From: Ensifer sp. Root278
GTDB lineage: Bacteria; Pseudomonadota; Alphaproteobacteria; Rhizobiales; Rhizobiaceae
Length of the DNA: 64,000 nucleotides
Reading direction: 5' to 3'
Assembly: GCF_001429285.1 (NCBI RefSeq)
Contig: NZ_LMJJ01000003.1
Span: forward strand, 18,306-82,305
Positions 17,788-26,462 of this stretch are shown here, in pieces. The position numbers were made by a program, and so were the translations under genes. Under the pieces are notes generated by a model. The model saw nothing but the letters and a program-made list of their open reading frames with translations. It was not told where the DNA came from and searched no databases. Numbering within the stretch: position 1 is the first letter of the stretch; each line of letters starts with the position of its first letter.

Positions 17788-18819
17788 TCAACGGAACGGC
17801 GGTGCGTAGAGCAGGCCACCTTCGCTCCAGCGCGTATTCGGACCTCGGGTCAGGCCGAGAGCGGTCTTGGTGCCGAGGTTGCGCTCGAACACTTCACCAT
17901 AGTTTCCCACACCCTTGATGATGTTGTAGCCCCACTTGTTGTCGAGGTTCAGCATCTTGCCGAGTTCTTCATTGACGCCGAGCATGCGCTGGATCTCCGG
18001 ATCCTCGCTCTTGGCCATCTCGTCGACATTGGCCTGCGTGATGCCGCGCTCCTCGGCCGCCATCAGCATCCAGGCGGACCAGGATACAATGTCACGCCAG
18101 TTGGAGTCGTTCTGGCGAACAGCAGGCGCCAGCGGCTCCTTGGAGATGGTTTCCGGCAGAACGACGTAATCATCCGGGTTGTTGGCAACGGCGCGGATCG
18201 AAGCGAGGTCCGAACGGTCGGACGAGATCGCTTCGCAACGGCCTGAGAAGAAGGCGTTGCGGTTTTCGTCCGGGTTTTCGAAGACGACCAGTTCGAACTT
18301 GCCGCCGATCGAGCGGAAGAAGTCGCTGAGGTTCTGCGCGGTCGTGGTGCCCGGCAGCGTGCAGATCGCGGCATCCGTCAGTTCCTTGGCGCTGTTGACG
18401 CCGAGCGATTTCGGCACCATCAGCCCCTGGCCGTCGTAGAAGACTGTCGGCCCGAAATCGAGGCCAAGCGAGACTTCGCGCGAGAAGGTAAGGGTCGTCT
18501 GGCGCGACAGCATGTCGATCTCGCCGGACTGGAGCGCCTGGAAGCGCGTATTGATGTTCGTCAGGACGAAATCGACCTTTTCCGGATCGCCGAAAACGGC
18601 GGCGGCCACGGCACGGCAGACGTCGACGTCGAAGCCCCCCATGTGACCCTTGGCATCCGCGGTGGCAAAGCCCGGCGTGCTCATCGAGACGCCACAGATC
18701 AGCTTGCCGCGCGCCTTGACCGTTTCAAGCGTCGTCGCCGCGTTCGCAGACGTCGCGGCCACAAGCCCGACGGCGATGCCCGCAACGGTCGCGCAAAGCT
18801 GTAGGATTCTGTTTTTCAT
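17788..18819 (-). CDS. aapJ: Amino-acid ABC transporter substrate-binding protein, AapJ-like
   Basis: The 343-residue protein starts MKNRILQLCATVAG and has a signal peptide ending near ANAATTLE. The mature part is a type-3 periplasmic binding protein with LICGVSMSTPGFA, GFDVDVCRAVAAAVFGD and RFQALQSGEIDMLSRQTT, as in AapJ/BztA. The ATG at 18819 follows GGGAGGGA; an in-frame extension to 18975 would bury the signal peptide. It heads the operon with two permeases and an amidohydrolase, and is divergent from a GntR/FCD regulator, the probable controller. Confidence 0.92.
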   Translation of the reverse strand: MKNRILQLCATVAGIAVGLVAATSANAATTLETVKARGKLICGVSMSTPGFATADAKGHMGGFDVDVCRAVAAAVFGDPEKVDFVLTNINTRFQALQSGEIDMLSRQTTLTFSREVSLGLDFGPTVFYDGQGLMVPKSLGVNSAKELTDAAICTLPGTTTAQNLSDFFRSIGGKFELVVFENPDENRNAFFSGRCEAISSDRSDLASIRAVANNPDDYVVLPETISKEPLAPAVRQNDSNWRDIVSWSAWMLMAAEERGITQANVDEMAKSEDPEIQRMLGVNEELGKMLNLDNKWGYNIIKGVGNYGEVFERNLGTKTALGLTRGPNTRWSEGGLLYAPPFR

Positions 18820-18929
18820 GAATTCCCTCCCTTTGGTTTCCTTGTCCTGACCGGTCCTGGTCGTGCGGTCCTCATCGCACGCCTCCTCCCGAACCGATCG
18901 ACACCAACCCGTAATTGTCAGCGCCATCA

Positions 18930-18941
18930 ATTGCATACGAT
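18930..18941. promoter_or_regulatory. Imperfect copy of the GntR operator
   Basis: ATTGCATACGAT differs at two positions from the perfect palindrome ATTGTATACAAT found 35 bases downstream. It lies in the aapJ-gntR divergent region and may be a second, weaker regulator site. Confidence 0.4.
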
Positions 18942-18964
18942 AGACGGATACAAACATCAACATG

Positions 18965-18976
18965 ATTGTATACAAT
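18965..18976. promoter_or_regulatory. Palindromic operator, probably for the adjacent GntR/FCD regulator
   Basis: ATTGTATACAAT is a perfect 12-base palindrome between the divergent aapJ-like and gntR genes. FCD-type GntR regulators commonly bind TGTATACA-like palindromes. An imperfect copy lies at 18930-18941, which strengthens the call. Confidence 0.65.
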
Positions 18977-19007
18977 ATTGACGACGAAATATTCGGGCGT
19001 TATCGAA

Positions 19008-19745
19008 ATGCAGGACATGTTTGGCCGATCCTCGATCGGCCCGTCGGGGGAGGCAACCTTGTCTGAGAAATCGAGCCGCAGCGACATCGTCTACAGGCTC
19101 CTGCGCCAGGCCATCCTGGAGCAGGCATTAAGGCCGGGAACGAAGCTTGCCGAAGACACGATCGCCGATCATTTCAAGGTCAGCCGTACCAGCGTTCGCG
19201 CGGCCCTGGTCCGGCTGAACGCCGAGGGCATCGTCGATCTCAGAGCCAACAAGGGCGCCTGCGTGGCGGAGCCGACGCTGGAAGAAGCCCGCGATATCTT
19301 CGCGCTAAGGCGCATGCTGGAAGCCGAAGTGATCCGCCGGCTGGTGGCCGATCTCGACAGCGCCGACGTCAAGCGGCTGGAGCAGCACGTGAAGCAGGAA
19401 GAAGCAGCCCTTTCCGATCACGGCCCGCTTTCGATCCGCCTCGCAGGCGAATTCCACATCCTGCTCGCCGAACTCACGGGCTCGCAGGCCCTGGCGCGCT
19501 TTGTCCGCGAGATCGTCTCGCGCTGCTCGCTGATCCTAGCGCGTTTCGCCCGGCTGCATTCTCCGGAATGCGCAGTCGACGAACATGTGCAGATCATCCG
19601 CGCGCTGCAGTCGCGCGACACCGCCACGGCAGAGCGGATCATGCTAGAGCATCTCCACGCCGTCGAGCTGCGCGCCGAACTCGATATCGACAAGACCGAG
19701 CCGGATATCTCCGCCGTTCTGCAACGTTACGCCCGCAAGGGCTGA
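19008..19745 (+). CDS. GntR family transcriptional regulator (FCD domain)
   Basis: The 245-residue protein has an N-terminal winged helix of the GntR type (IVYRLLRQAILEQALRPGTK, then VSRTSVRAALVRLNAEGIV) and a C-terminal all-helical FCD effector domain (LRRMLEAEVIRRL, EFHILLAELTGS, DEHVQIIRALQSRD). The metal-binding histidines of the FCD domain are present. I used ATG 19008; an upstream TTG at 18966 lies in the operator palindrome, and ATG 19017 is also possible. It likely represses the divergent amino-acid transporter/amidohydrolase operon and perhaps the downstream binding-protein gene. Confidence 0.9.
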   Translation: MQDMFGRSSIGPSGEATLSEKSSRSDIVYRLLRQAILEQALRPGTKLAEDTIADHFKVSRTSVRAALVRLNAEGIVDLRANKGACVAEPTLEEARDIFALRRMLEAEVIRRLVADLDSADVKRLEQHVKQEEAALSDHGPLSIRLAGEFHILLAELTGSQALARFVREIVSRCSLILARFARLHSPECAVDEHVQIIRALQSRDTATAERIMLEHLHAVELRAELDIDKTEPDISAVLQRYARKG

Positions 19746-19912
19746 CGCTGCCTGTCGCCGTCGGGTCGTGCCGGCGGTCGAGGATACGACGTTCTCCAGT
19801 CGATCTGCGGCACCAACTGTCGCGCGGCAAGAATCCAGACGCGATATCTGCCTCCAATATCCTGCAACGATACCGGTGCGCCGGGCGGGTCTTACAAGGG
19901 AGGGAGTGAGCC

Positions 19913-21502
19913 ATGCCAAGAGAACTGGAATTCATGAGCCAACAGGTGGCCGCAGGGCGGCTGTCGCGACGGGAGTTTCTCGGGCGCGCCGCAGCGCTCG
20001 GCGTTACGGTCGCGTCGGCGAACCTGCTGCTCGGCCAGGCAGCTCGAGCGGCCGGGCCTGTCAAAGGGGGAACACTGAAGGCCGGCCTCGTCGGCGGGGA
20101 GTCGACGAACAGCCTCGACCCCGCGACATGGGCAAGCCAGGTCCCCTACACACTTGGGCGCTGCTGGGGAGAACAGTTGCTCGAGGTATCTCCGGCCGGC
20201 GAGATCGAATATCGGCTCGCCGAATCCTATGAGGCAACACCCGACGCCAAGACCTGGCGCTTCAAGATCCGCAAGGACGTCACCTTTCACAACGGCAAGG
20301 AACTGACCCCGGCGGACGTGGTGGCGACACTCGAGCGTCACGGCGATGCCGATTCCAAATCGGCGGCCCTGCCCTTCGTCCAGGAATTCGAGACAATCAA
20401 GGCAGATGGCGACAGCGTCGTCATCACGCTTCGCCAACCGAACGCCGACCTGCCCTATGTTGTCAGCGATTACCACCTGATGATCCAGCCGAACGGTGGC
20501 AAGGATGATCCGACGGCGGGCATCGGCACCGGGCCTTACAAGGTGGTCTCCAATGAGCCGGGCGTCAAACACATCGCCGAACGCCACGAAGGCTATTGGG
20601 GCTCCGCCGAACGCGGCCATGCCGAGCAGATCGAAATCGCCGTCATCAACGATTCGACGGCACGCACCGCCGCGCTACAGAGCGGCCAGATCCACATGAT
20701 CAACCGTATCGAGCCCAAGGTCGTGGCCCTGATCCAGCGCTTGCCCGGGGTCGTCATCCGCAACGTGCCGGGCAAGGGTCACTATGTCTTCATCGCCCAC
20801 TGCAACACGACGCCCTTCGACAACAACGACCTGCGCCTGGCGCTGAAATACGCCGTCGACCGCGAAGAGATGGTCGCCAAGGTGCTCGCCGGCTACGGCA
20901 CCGTCGGTAACGACACGCCGATGATCAAGGGCTACCCGCTCTTCGACAACGACATCGAACAGCGGGCATTCGATCCGGACAAGGCGAAGTTCCACTACAA
21001 GAAGTCCGGCCACAGCGGCTCGGTTCTGCTGAGAACTTCGGACGTCGCCTTCCCAGGCGCCGTCGACGCGGCGCAGCTTTTCCAGATGAGTGCCGCCAAA
21101 TGCGGGATCACCATCGACCTGAAGCGCGAACCGGGCGACGGCTACTGGTCGGATGTCTGGAACAAGCAGCCCTTCAGCATGTCCTACTGGACCGGGCGGC
21201 CGACGCAGGACCAGGTCTATTCCATCGCCTACCTATCGAAGGCAGAGTGGAACGACACGCGCTTCTTCCGCGAGGATTTCGACAAGCTGATCTTCACTGC
21301 GCGCGGCGAACTCGACACAGCCAAGCGCAAGGCGCTCTATCGCCAGTCGGCGATGATTTTGCGTGACGAGGGCGGGGTCATCGTGCCGATGTTCAACAAC
21401 TACATCGACGCAACGAGCGACAAGGTCGGCGGCTGGGTCGACGATCCGAACGGCGAACTGATGGGCGGCCACGCGCTGACGAAATGCTGGCTCAACGCCT
21501 GA
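19913..21502 (+). CDS. Orphan peptide/nickel-type ABC substrate-binding protein with Tat signal
   Basis: The 529-residue protein is an SBP_bac_5 family member (DPATWASQVPYTLGRCWGE; AESYEATPDAKTWRFKIRKD; TGPYKV). Its N-terminus has a twin-arginine signal, SRREFLGRAAALG, followed by a hydrophobic stretch and a cleavage region near ARAAG. A strong AAGGGAGGGAG site precedes the ATG. No permease or ATPase genes follow: the gene ends in a strong terminator. It must use a transporter encoded elsewhere. It lies 167 bases behind gntR, so co-regulation with the aap-like operon is plausible. Confidence 0.92.
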   Translation: MPRELEFMSQQVAAGRLSRREFLGRAAALGVTVASANLLLGQAARAAGPVKGGTLKAGLVGGESTNSLDPATWASQVPYTLGRCWGEQLLEVSPAGEIEYRLAESYEATPDAKTWRFKIRKDVTFHNGKELTPADVVATLERHGDADSKSAALPFVQEFETIKADGDSVVITLRQPNADLPYVVSDYHLMIQPNGGKDDPTAGIGTGPYKVVSNEPGVKHIAERHEGYWGSAERGHAEQIEIAVINDSTARTAALQSGQIHMINRIEPKVVALIQRLPGVVIRNVPGKGHYVFIAHCNTTPFDNNDLRLALKYAVDREEMVAKVLAGYGTVGNDTPMIKGYPLFDNDIEQRAFDPDKAKFHYKKSGHSGSVLLRTSDVAFPGAVDAAQLFQMSAAKCGITIDLKREPGDGYWSDVWNKQPFSMSYWTGRPTQDQVYSIAYLSKAEWNDTRFFREDFDKLIFTARGELDTAKRKALYRQSAMILRDEGGVIVPMFNNYIDATSDKVGGWVDDPNGELMGGHALTKCWLNA

Positions 21503-21510
21503 ATCAAATG

Positions 21511-21544
21511 GGAAGCCGAAGGCCGTCGCCGACCTTCGGCTTCC
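21511..21544 (+). terminator. Strong terminator hairpin
   Basis: GGAAGCCGAAGG (21511-21522) and CCTTCGGCTTCC (21533-21544) form a perfect 12-bp stem eight bases past the stop of the binding-protein gene. It sits in a convergent gap and may serve the minus-strand HAD gene too. Confidence 0.8.
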
Positions 21545-21553
21545 TTGACGCAT

Positions 21554-22267
21554 TTAGAGAGTTTGACGCAGCGACAGCGTGCCGTCGCTTGCGAGTTCCA
21601 CCTCGATCTCGTGGTAGCGATCAAGCGTCAGGTGCGGAGTACCTTCCACGGCCGCGTGTGCGCCGGTAACGACGACGACGTCGGCGCCGGCCGCGAGACC
21701 GGCAAGAATTCCCGCAGGTGCGTCTTCGAAGACCAGGCAATCCTCCGGACGCACACCCAGGCGCTCGGCAGCCATCCGGTAGCCCTGCGGATCGGGTTTG
21801 CCGACGGAAACATCTTCGCCCGTAATCATCAACTGCGGCGTCGGGATGCCGGCAGCAGCAAGGCGGCGCACTGCCAAGTCCAGCGGCGCGGACGTGACGA
21901 TCGCCCATTTTTCCGGCGGTAGTGAATTCAGGAACGCGACGGCGCCGGGGATTTCGACGATGCCCTCGACATCGGCGATCTCTGCGAGCGCCAGATCAAA
22001 GGCTTCCTTTTCCGGATCGACATCGGGCAGTTCGAGATTGCGGATCGTATCGACGGCGCGCACGCCATGAACGGTCTTTATGAACTCGATCGGATCGATC
22101 CCGTTGCGCACCGCCCAGGCGCCCCAGACGCGCTCGACGACGGCCATGGAGTTCAGCAGAGTGCCATCCATATCGAACAGCAGGGCAGCAAAATTCTTCG
22201 TGAACACGGATGAAGGCGCGGCGTCCAAGGCAATCCCCTGAGGTGGTGAAACGGGCGGCAGCAACAT
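21554..22267 (-). CDS. HAD superfamily (subfamily IA) sugar-phosphatase-like hydrolase
   Basis: HAD motif I is FDMDGTLLNS, motif II is in IVTSAP, and the motif III/IV region is GKPDPQGYRMAAERLGV followed by CLVFEDAPAGI. This resembles the YfbT/GPP-type phosphatases that act on sugar or polyol phosphates, but the substrate cannot be fixed. The start is uncertain: ATG 22267 gives 237 residues, while TTG 22228 (behind AGGGGA) and GTG 22207 give proteins that begin closer to the conserved FTKNFAALLFDMDGT. It stands alone, 80 bases after the metallophosphatase gene. Confidence 0.88.
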   Translation of the reverse strand: MLLPPVSPPQGIALDAAPSSVFTKNFAALLFDMDGTLLNSMAVVERVWGAWAVRNGIDPIEFIKTVHGVRAVDTIRNLELPDVDPEKEAFDLALAEIADVEGIVEIPGAVAFLNSLPPEKWAIVTSAPLDLAVRRLAAAGIPTPQLMITGEDVSVGKPDPQGYRMAAERLGVRPEDCLVFEDAPAGILAGLAAGADVVVVTGAHAAVEGTPHLTLDRYHEIEVELASDGTLSLRQTL

Positions 22268-22347
22268 CGCCCTATGGAGAAGGCACACCTACTACCGGAC
22301 GGCCGGACGCACAATGACATTTGCGCCGCAACCGCCAGCGATGTCGC

Positions 22348-23016
22348 TCAGCTTGCGGCCTGGATTTGCGTCGTCATGAGGAAATCGATCGGGCCACCGG
22401 GCTGATCGTCGTCGAAGACGGCACAGGACAGCACGCCACTGAAGACGGCGCCGGAATCGACATTGGTCCGGTTTCCGATCGTGCGCGGATTGGCCATGCT
22501 GGGTGTATGCCCATGGCAGAGATGTTTTCCAAAGTACTCGCCCGAATAGTCCTCTGGTCGCCGGATCCAGAGGAAGATCTCGTCGCCTTGCTGTTCGAGC
22601 GGCAAGGTCTCATCGATACCCGCATGCACGAAAATGCGATGCCGCTCGACAAGGATCGTGGGAAGCTCCTTGATCCACTTCAGATGCCGACCGGGAACGA
22701 CGCCATTGTAGGAGACCAGCGTCTCCTGGCCACCGTTCATGAGCCACCAATCAACGTCGCTCTCGCCGCTGCTGGCGCCCCATAACATCTCTTCATGGTT
22801 GCCCTTGAGTGTCAGCCAGGTCCAACCGGGTTTTGACGGGCCGGCCATGACCAACTCGACGACGCCGCGACTGTCCGGCCCCCGGTCGATCAAGTCGCCG
22901 AGAAAAATGACCCTGCCCGCCGGTGCATAGGTTTCAATCTCGCGCAAAAGCACACGCAACTGGTCGAGGCAACCATGAATGTCGCCGATAGCGAAGGTGA
23001 GTTGCCGGCCGGCCAT
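22348..23016 (-). CDS. Serine/threonine-type metallophosphoesterase
   Basis: The 222-residue protein carries the metallophosphatase signatures IGDIHGC, LGDLIDRGPDS and LKGNHEEM, followed by the metal histidines in FVHAG and CHGHTPS. These are the PP1/PP2A-type bacterial phosphatase motifs (PrpA/PrpB-like). The ATG at 23016 has GGAGAG about six bases upstream. It probably dephosphorylates protein or small phospho-compounds; the target is unknown. Confidence 0.92.
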   Translation of the reverse strand: MAGRQLTFAIGDIHGCLDQLRVLLREIETYAPAGRVIFLGDLIDRGPDSRGVVELVMAGPSKPGWTWLTLKGNHEEMLWGASSGESDVDWWLMNGGQETLVSYNGVVPGRHLKWIKELPTILVERHRIFVHAGIDETLPLEQQGDEIFLWIRRPEDYSGEYFGKHLCHGHTPSMANPRTIGNRTNVDSGAVFSGVLSCAVFDDDQPGGPIDFLMTTQIQAAS

Positions 23017-23265
23017 GCGTCTACTCTCCACACATACTCCAAACCCTCGAACCGGGCTGATCCGAGAGAAAATATCGATAAATCAAAACACTATAACAAG
23101 TCTTTCGTCGAAACGTATGCGCGCGATATCGATTGACGTCAAAGTGCCCGACAATTTTTCCGGTAGTCCGCCGAGATGGCCGAAACTGGGCGGAGGTACG
23201 CCTTCGAGCGAAATCGCGAAAGCCGTATTCCGTCACTCGGGACAGGCGGCATCGTCGCTGAGCCC

Positions 23266-23637
<372 letters not shown>

Positions 23638-23802
23638 CTAATCCTCCTGCGTACGGATTGGGGCCTCTGTCCACCGGACTGATATGGCAAAAGGGGTCGC
23701 CGACCGTCCGCGCGGAGTCGAGGACATGTAAGCAAGGAAGCGTCGAAACGCGCTTTTGTTCCGAGACCTTGGAAAAATCGCGGCAACCGGTCGCGGTTGC
23801 GC

Positions 23803-25548
23803 TCAGAGTGCGCCCGGCAATGCGACGGCGCGCGTTGTATTGGCCGGCAGATCGTTGGCGGTATCTGCCGACTGGAATACCGGGCCACCGGCCGGCTTCC
23901 GCGTGCAATTTGCGAAAGCGTCGAGGTCACGTTTGTAGACCTTCGTCTCGACGTTCATCATGCCGAGAACGGTATGGAAGAGATTGTCGTGCGACTTCGG
24001 CTGTGCCGTATCCTTGGCGAGACAGGCGGTATCGACCCCCATGGCCGCCTGATAGGGCTTCGAAAACCAGGCGACGAACGGCACCTGCGTCTGCTCCCGC
24101 GGGGCAATCGCGTAGGGCGCACCGTGCAGATAGATACCGTCTTCGCCGAGCGACTCGCCATGGTCGGACATGTAGATCATCGCGCCCGCCACGCGGTCCT
24201 GGTGCTTTTCCAGGAGACGGGCAACACTTGCCAGCACGTAGTCGGTGTAAAGGATCGAATTGTCGTAGGCGTTGGTGATCTCGGCGACCGAGCACTTCAT
24301 CAGTTCCGGCGTCCGGCAATCCGGCGTGAACCGGCGGAACTTCTCAGGGTAGCGCAGATAGTAGGACGGCCCGTGGCTGCCGAGCTGGTGCAGGACGATA
24401 ACACTGTTCGATGTGGTCGCCTGGAGCTTCCTGTCGAGTTCGCCGAGGAAGATTTCATCCAGGCATTCGCCGTTCTTGCACAGGGGGCTGTTCTTCTGGT
24501 TGGTCATGCTGGCGAAGCTGATGAGATCGGCGATGCCCTTGCTGCCGGTGTTGTTGTCCCACCAGGTGGTCGAGACGCCGGCACGCGTCAGCACGTTCAT
24601 CAGATTTTCCGTCGAACGCGCCTTCCAGTCGCTGTATTCATTACGCGGATAGACGGAGAACATGCAGGGGAGCGAAATCGCCGTCGCCGTGCCGCAGCTC
24701 GTGGTGTCCGCATAGTTCACGACGCCGAGCGCCTTCAGTTCCGGATTGGTCTCGCGCGCGTAGCCGTTCAAAGAGAAGTTCATTGCGCGCGCGGTCTCGC
24801 CCGCTACGACGACAACGACCACCGGCTTGCCGGCCGCCGCAATCCGCGGACCCTGGCGGGCGTCGGTGCCGAGCGGCTGCACGACGATGTTGCGCTCTTT
24901 GAAAGTCGAAGCGGCATACCGCACGGCGGCCGAGACCGGCCCCGTCGGATTGAACCGCTTCATCAGGTCCTTGTGCTCGCGGATCACGTAGGCGACGTTC
25001 GCGAAATTGGCATAAACCAGCCCGCTGCTGACGATGAGGCAGGGGATGATCACCGCAAGATTGATCGCGGCATTCGCAACGAAGGGGCGACGGCGGACCT
25101 TGACCCAGATGACGAGAAGCGAGGGGAGCAGACCATAGAGCAGCAGGTGCATCGCCAGGCTGCCGGTCAGCAGGTGGCCGGCTTCCGCCTGCGTCGTCAC
25201 GGCTGCATTGCCGATCATGTCCTTGTCGATGATGACGCCAAAGGTATCGATGAAATAGGAGGCCGACGCCGACACCATGATGATGAAGATCAACACCGGC
25301 TTCATCACATATTTGACGGAAGCGGTCGTAAGCCCAGCAAAGGTCAGGAGGCAGAGTGCCGCGCTGAAGGACACAAGCGCCACGACGGAATCGTTGAAAT
25401 AGGCAACCGTGTGCGTCCAGAAGGAATTGTTGGTGGCGACAAGCAGATAGGCGCTGACGAGCGCGCTCAGAGCGATACTACCGATCTCTGGCCGGCGAAT
25501 TCTCGAAAAAATCAATGCGGTCGTCTCCAGCGGCGACTGCACGATCAT
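23803..25548 (-). CDS. eptA: Lipid A phosphoethanolamine transferase
   Basis: The 581-residue protein has about five N-terminal membrane segments (residues about 25-180) and a periplasmic sulfatase-fold domain. Key residues are the metal-binding Glu in AGETARA (251), the nucleophile Thr287 in TSCGTATAISLPCMFSVY, and SDHGESLGEDGIYLHG with the metal Asp and His. It would move phosphoethanolamine from phosphatidylethanolamine to lipid A or another glycan and so reduce cationic peptide binding. The gene is divergent from a PmrAB/QseBC-like two-component system. Cysteine pairs typical of EptA (e.g. in the CKNGEC region) are present. Confidence 0.95.
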   Translation of the reverse strand: MIVQSPLETTALIFSRIRRPEIGSIALSALVSAYLLVATNNSFWTHTVAYFNDSVVALVSFSAALCLLTFAGLTTASVKYVMKPVLIFIIMVSASASYFIDTFGVIIDKDMIGNAAVTTQAEAGHLLTGSLAMHLLLYGLLPSLLVIWVKVRRRPFVANAAINLAVIIPCLIVSSGLVYANFANVAYVIREHKDLMKRFNPTGPVSAAVRYAASTFKERNIVVQPLGTDARQGPRIAAAGKPVVVVVVAGETARAMNFSLNGYARETNPELKALGVVNYADTTSCGTATAISLPCMFSVYPRNEYSDWKARSTENLMNVLTRAGVSTTWWDNNTGSKGIADLISFASMTNQKNSPLCKNGECLDEIFLGELDRKLQATTSNSVIVLHQLGSHGPSYYLRYPEKFRRFTPDCRTPELMKCSVAEITNAYDNSILYTDYVLASVARLLEKHQDRVAGAMIYMSDHGESLGEDGIYLHGAPYAIAPREQTQVPFVAWFSKPYQAAMGVDTACLAKDTAQPKSHDNLFHTVLGMMNVETKVYKRDLDAFANCTRKPAGGPVFQSADTANDLPANTTRAVALPGAL

Positions 25549-25787
25549 CTGAGATGGTCAATACAGGCGCGGGCATTCAGTCGAAGCGGAGACCGCAATA
25601 CGGCCACCTGTTCAGTTACAGCCTCCCCCTCACCGGTCGAGATACGACGTGCAAGCTGTCCAAACCCCGTCAAGATTGCTCATTGACCGCTTCATGCACG
25701 CGGTGGTGGGTATTGCGACCGGGAGTTGGCAGCCCAAGCGAAAGCCCATATGGTCGGCAGCGGCCCCTGTAATATCGAGACGATTCA

Positions 25788-26462
25788 ATGCGCCTGCTCC
25801 TGGTTGAAGACAGCCCGCGACTGGTAGAACTGGTCGGAGAAACCATGCGGGACGCTGGCTGGCGCCTCGATTCCGTTTCAACCGTTGCGGACGCCGAAAC
25901 GGCAATCGCGGGGCAGGAGCACGATCTCGTATTGCTCGATCTCGGCTTGCCCGACGGCGACGGCTTGTCCCTGCTTCGTCGCCTCCGGCACGACTATCCG
26001 GGGCTGCCTGTGCTGATCATCACCGCCAAGGGATCCGTCGACGAGCGTATTGCCGGGCTCGATGCCGGTGCCGACGACTATCTCGTCAAGCCATTCCATC
26101 ATCGGGAGCTTCTCTCCCGTTGCCGTGCGATGCTGAGACGCAACCCGCAAGCGGTCCAGCCGGTGCTGGAGGCTGGCGCCTTGCGCTACGACCCGGCGAC
26201 TGCGGACCTTACCTGTGACGGCATCGTGGTGCCGTTGCCGCCGCGCGAGCGTTCGCTGATGGAAATCCTGATGCGGGAAGTCGGCCGCGTCGTGCCGAAG
26301 CGCAAACTCGAAACGGCGCTTTCCGAATATGGCCAGGAAATGACGCCCAATGCGCTCGAGCTCGCGGTATCACGCGTGCGCAAGCGCCTGCAGCCGCTTG
26401 ACACCGGCGTACAGATCGAGACCGTGCGCGGTATCGGTTATCTGCTCAGGCGCGCCTCATGA
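25788..26462 (+). CDS. OmpR/PmrA-like response regulator
   Basis: The 224-residue protein has a receiver domain with phospho-acceptor Asp51 in LLDLGLPDGDG and the conserved Lys in YLVKPF, then an OmpR-type winged helix ending in TVRGIGYLLR. This is the PmrA/QseB/TctD group. The stop overlaps the kinase start (ATGA at 26459-26462). The gene diverges from eptA, so it likely controls eptA expression in response to envelope conditions; that is inference from arrangement and from PmrAB-eptA systems elsewhere. Confidence 0.94.
   Translation: MRLLLVEDSPRLVELVGETMRDAGWRLDSVSTVADAETAIAGQEHDLVLLDLGLPDGDGLSLLRRLRHDYPGLPVLIITAKGSVDERIAGLDAGADDYLVKPFHHRELLSRCRAMLRRNPQAVQPVLEAGALRYDPATADLTCDGIVVPLPPRERSLMEILMREVGRVVPKRKLETALSEYGQEMTPNALELAVSRVRKRLQPLDTGVQIETVRGIGYLLRRAS

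Noticed and set aside
23797..25686. 629-codon plus-strand open frame
   Set aside because: Antisense to eptA and made of low-complexity Arg/Asp/His-rich residues, typical of a shadow frame.
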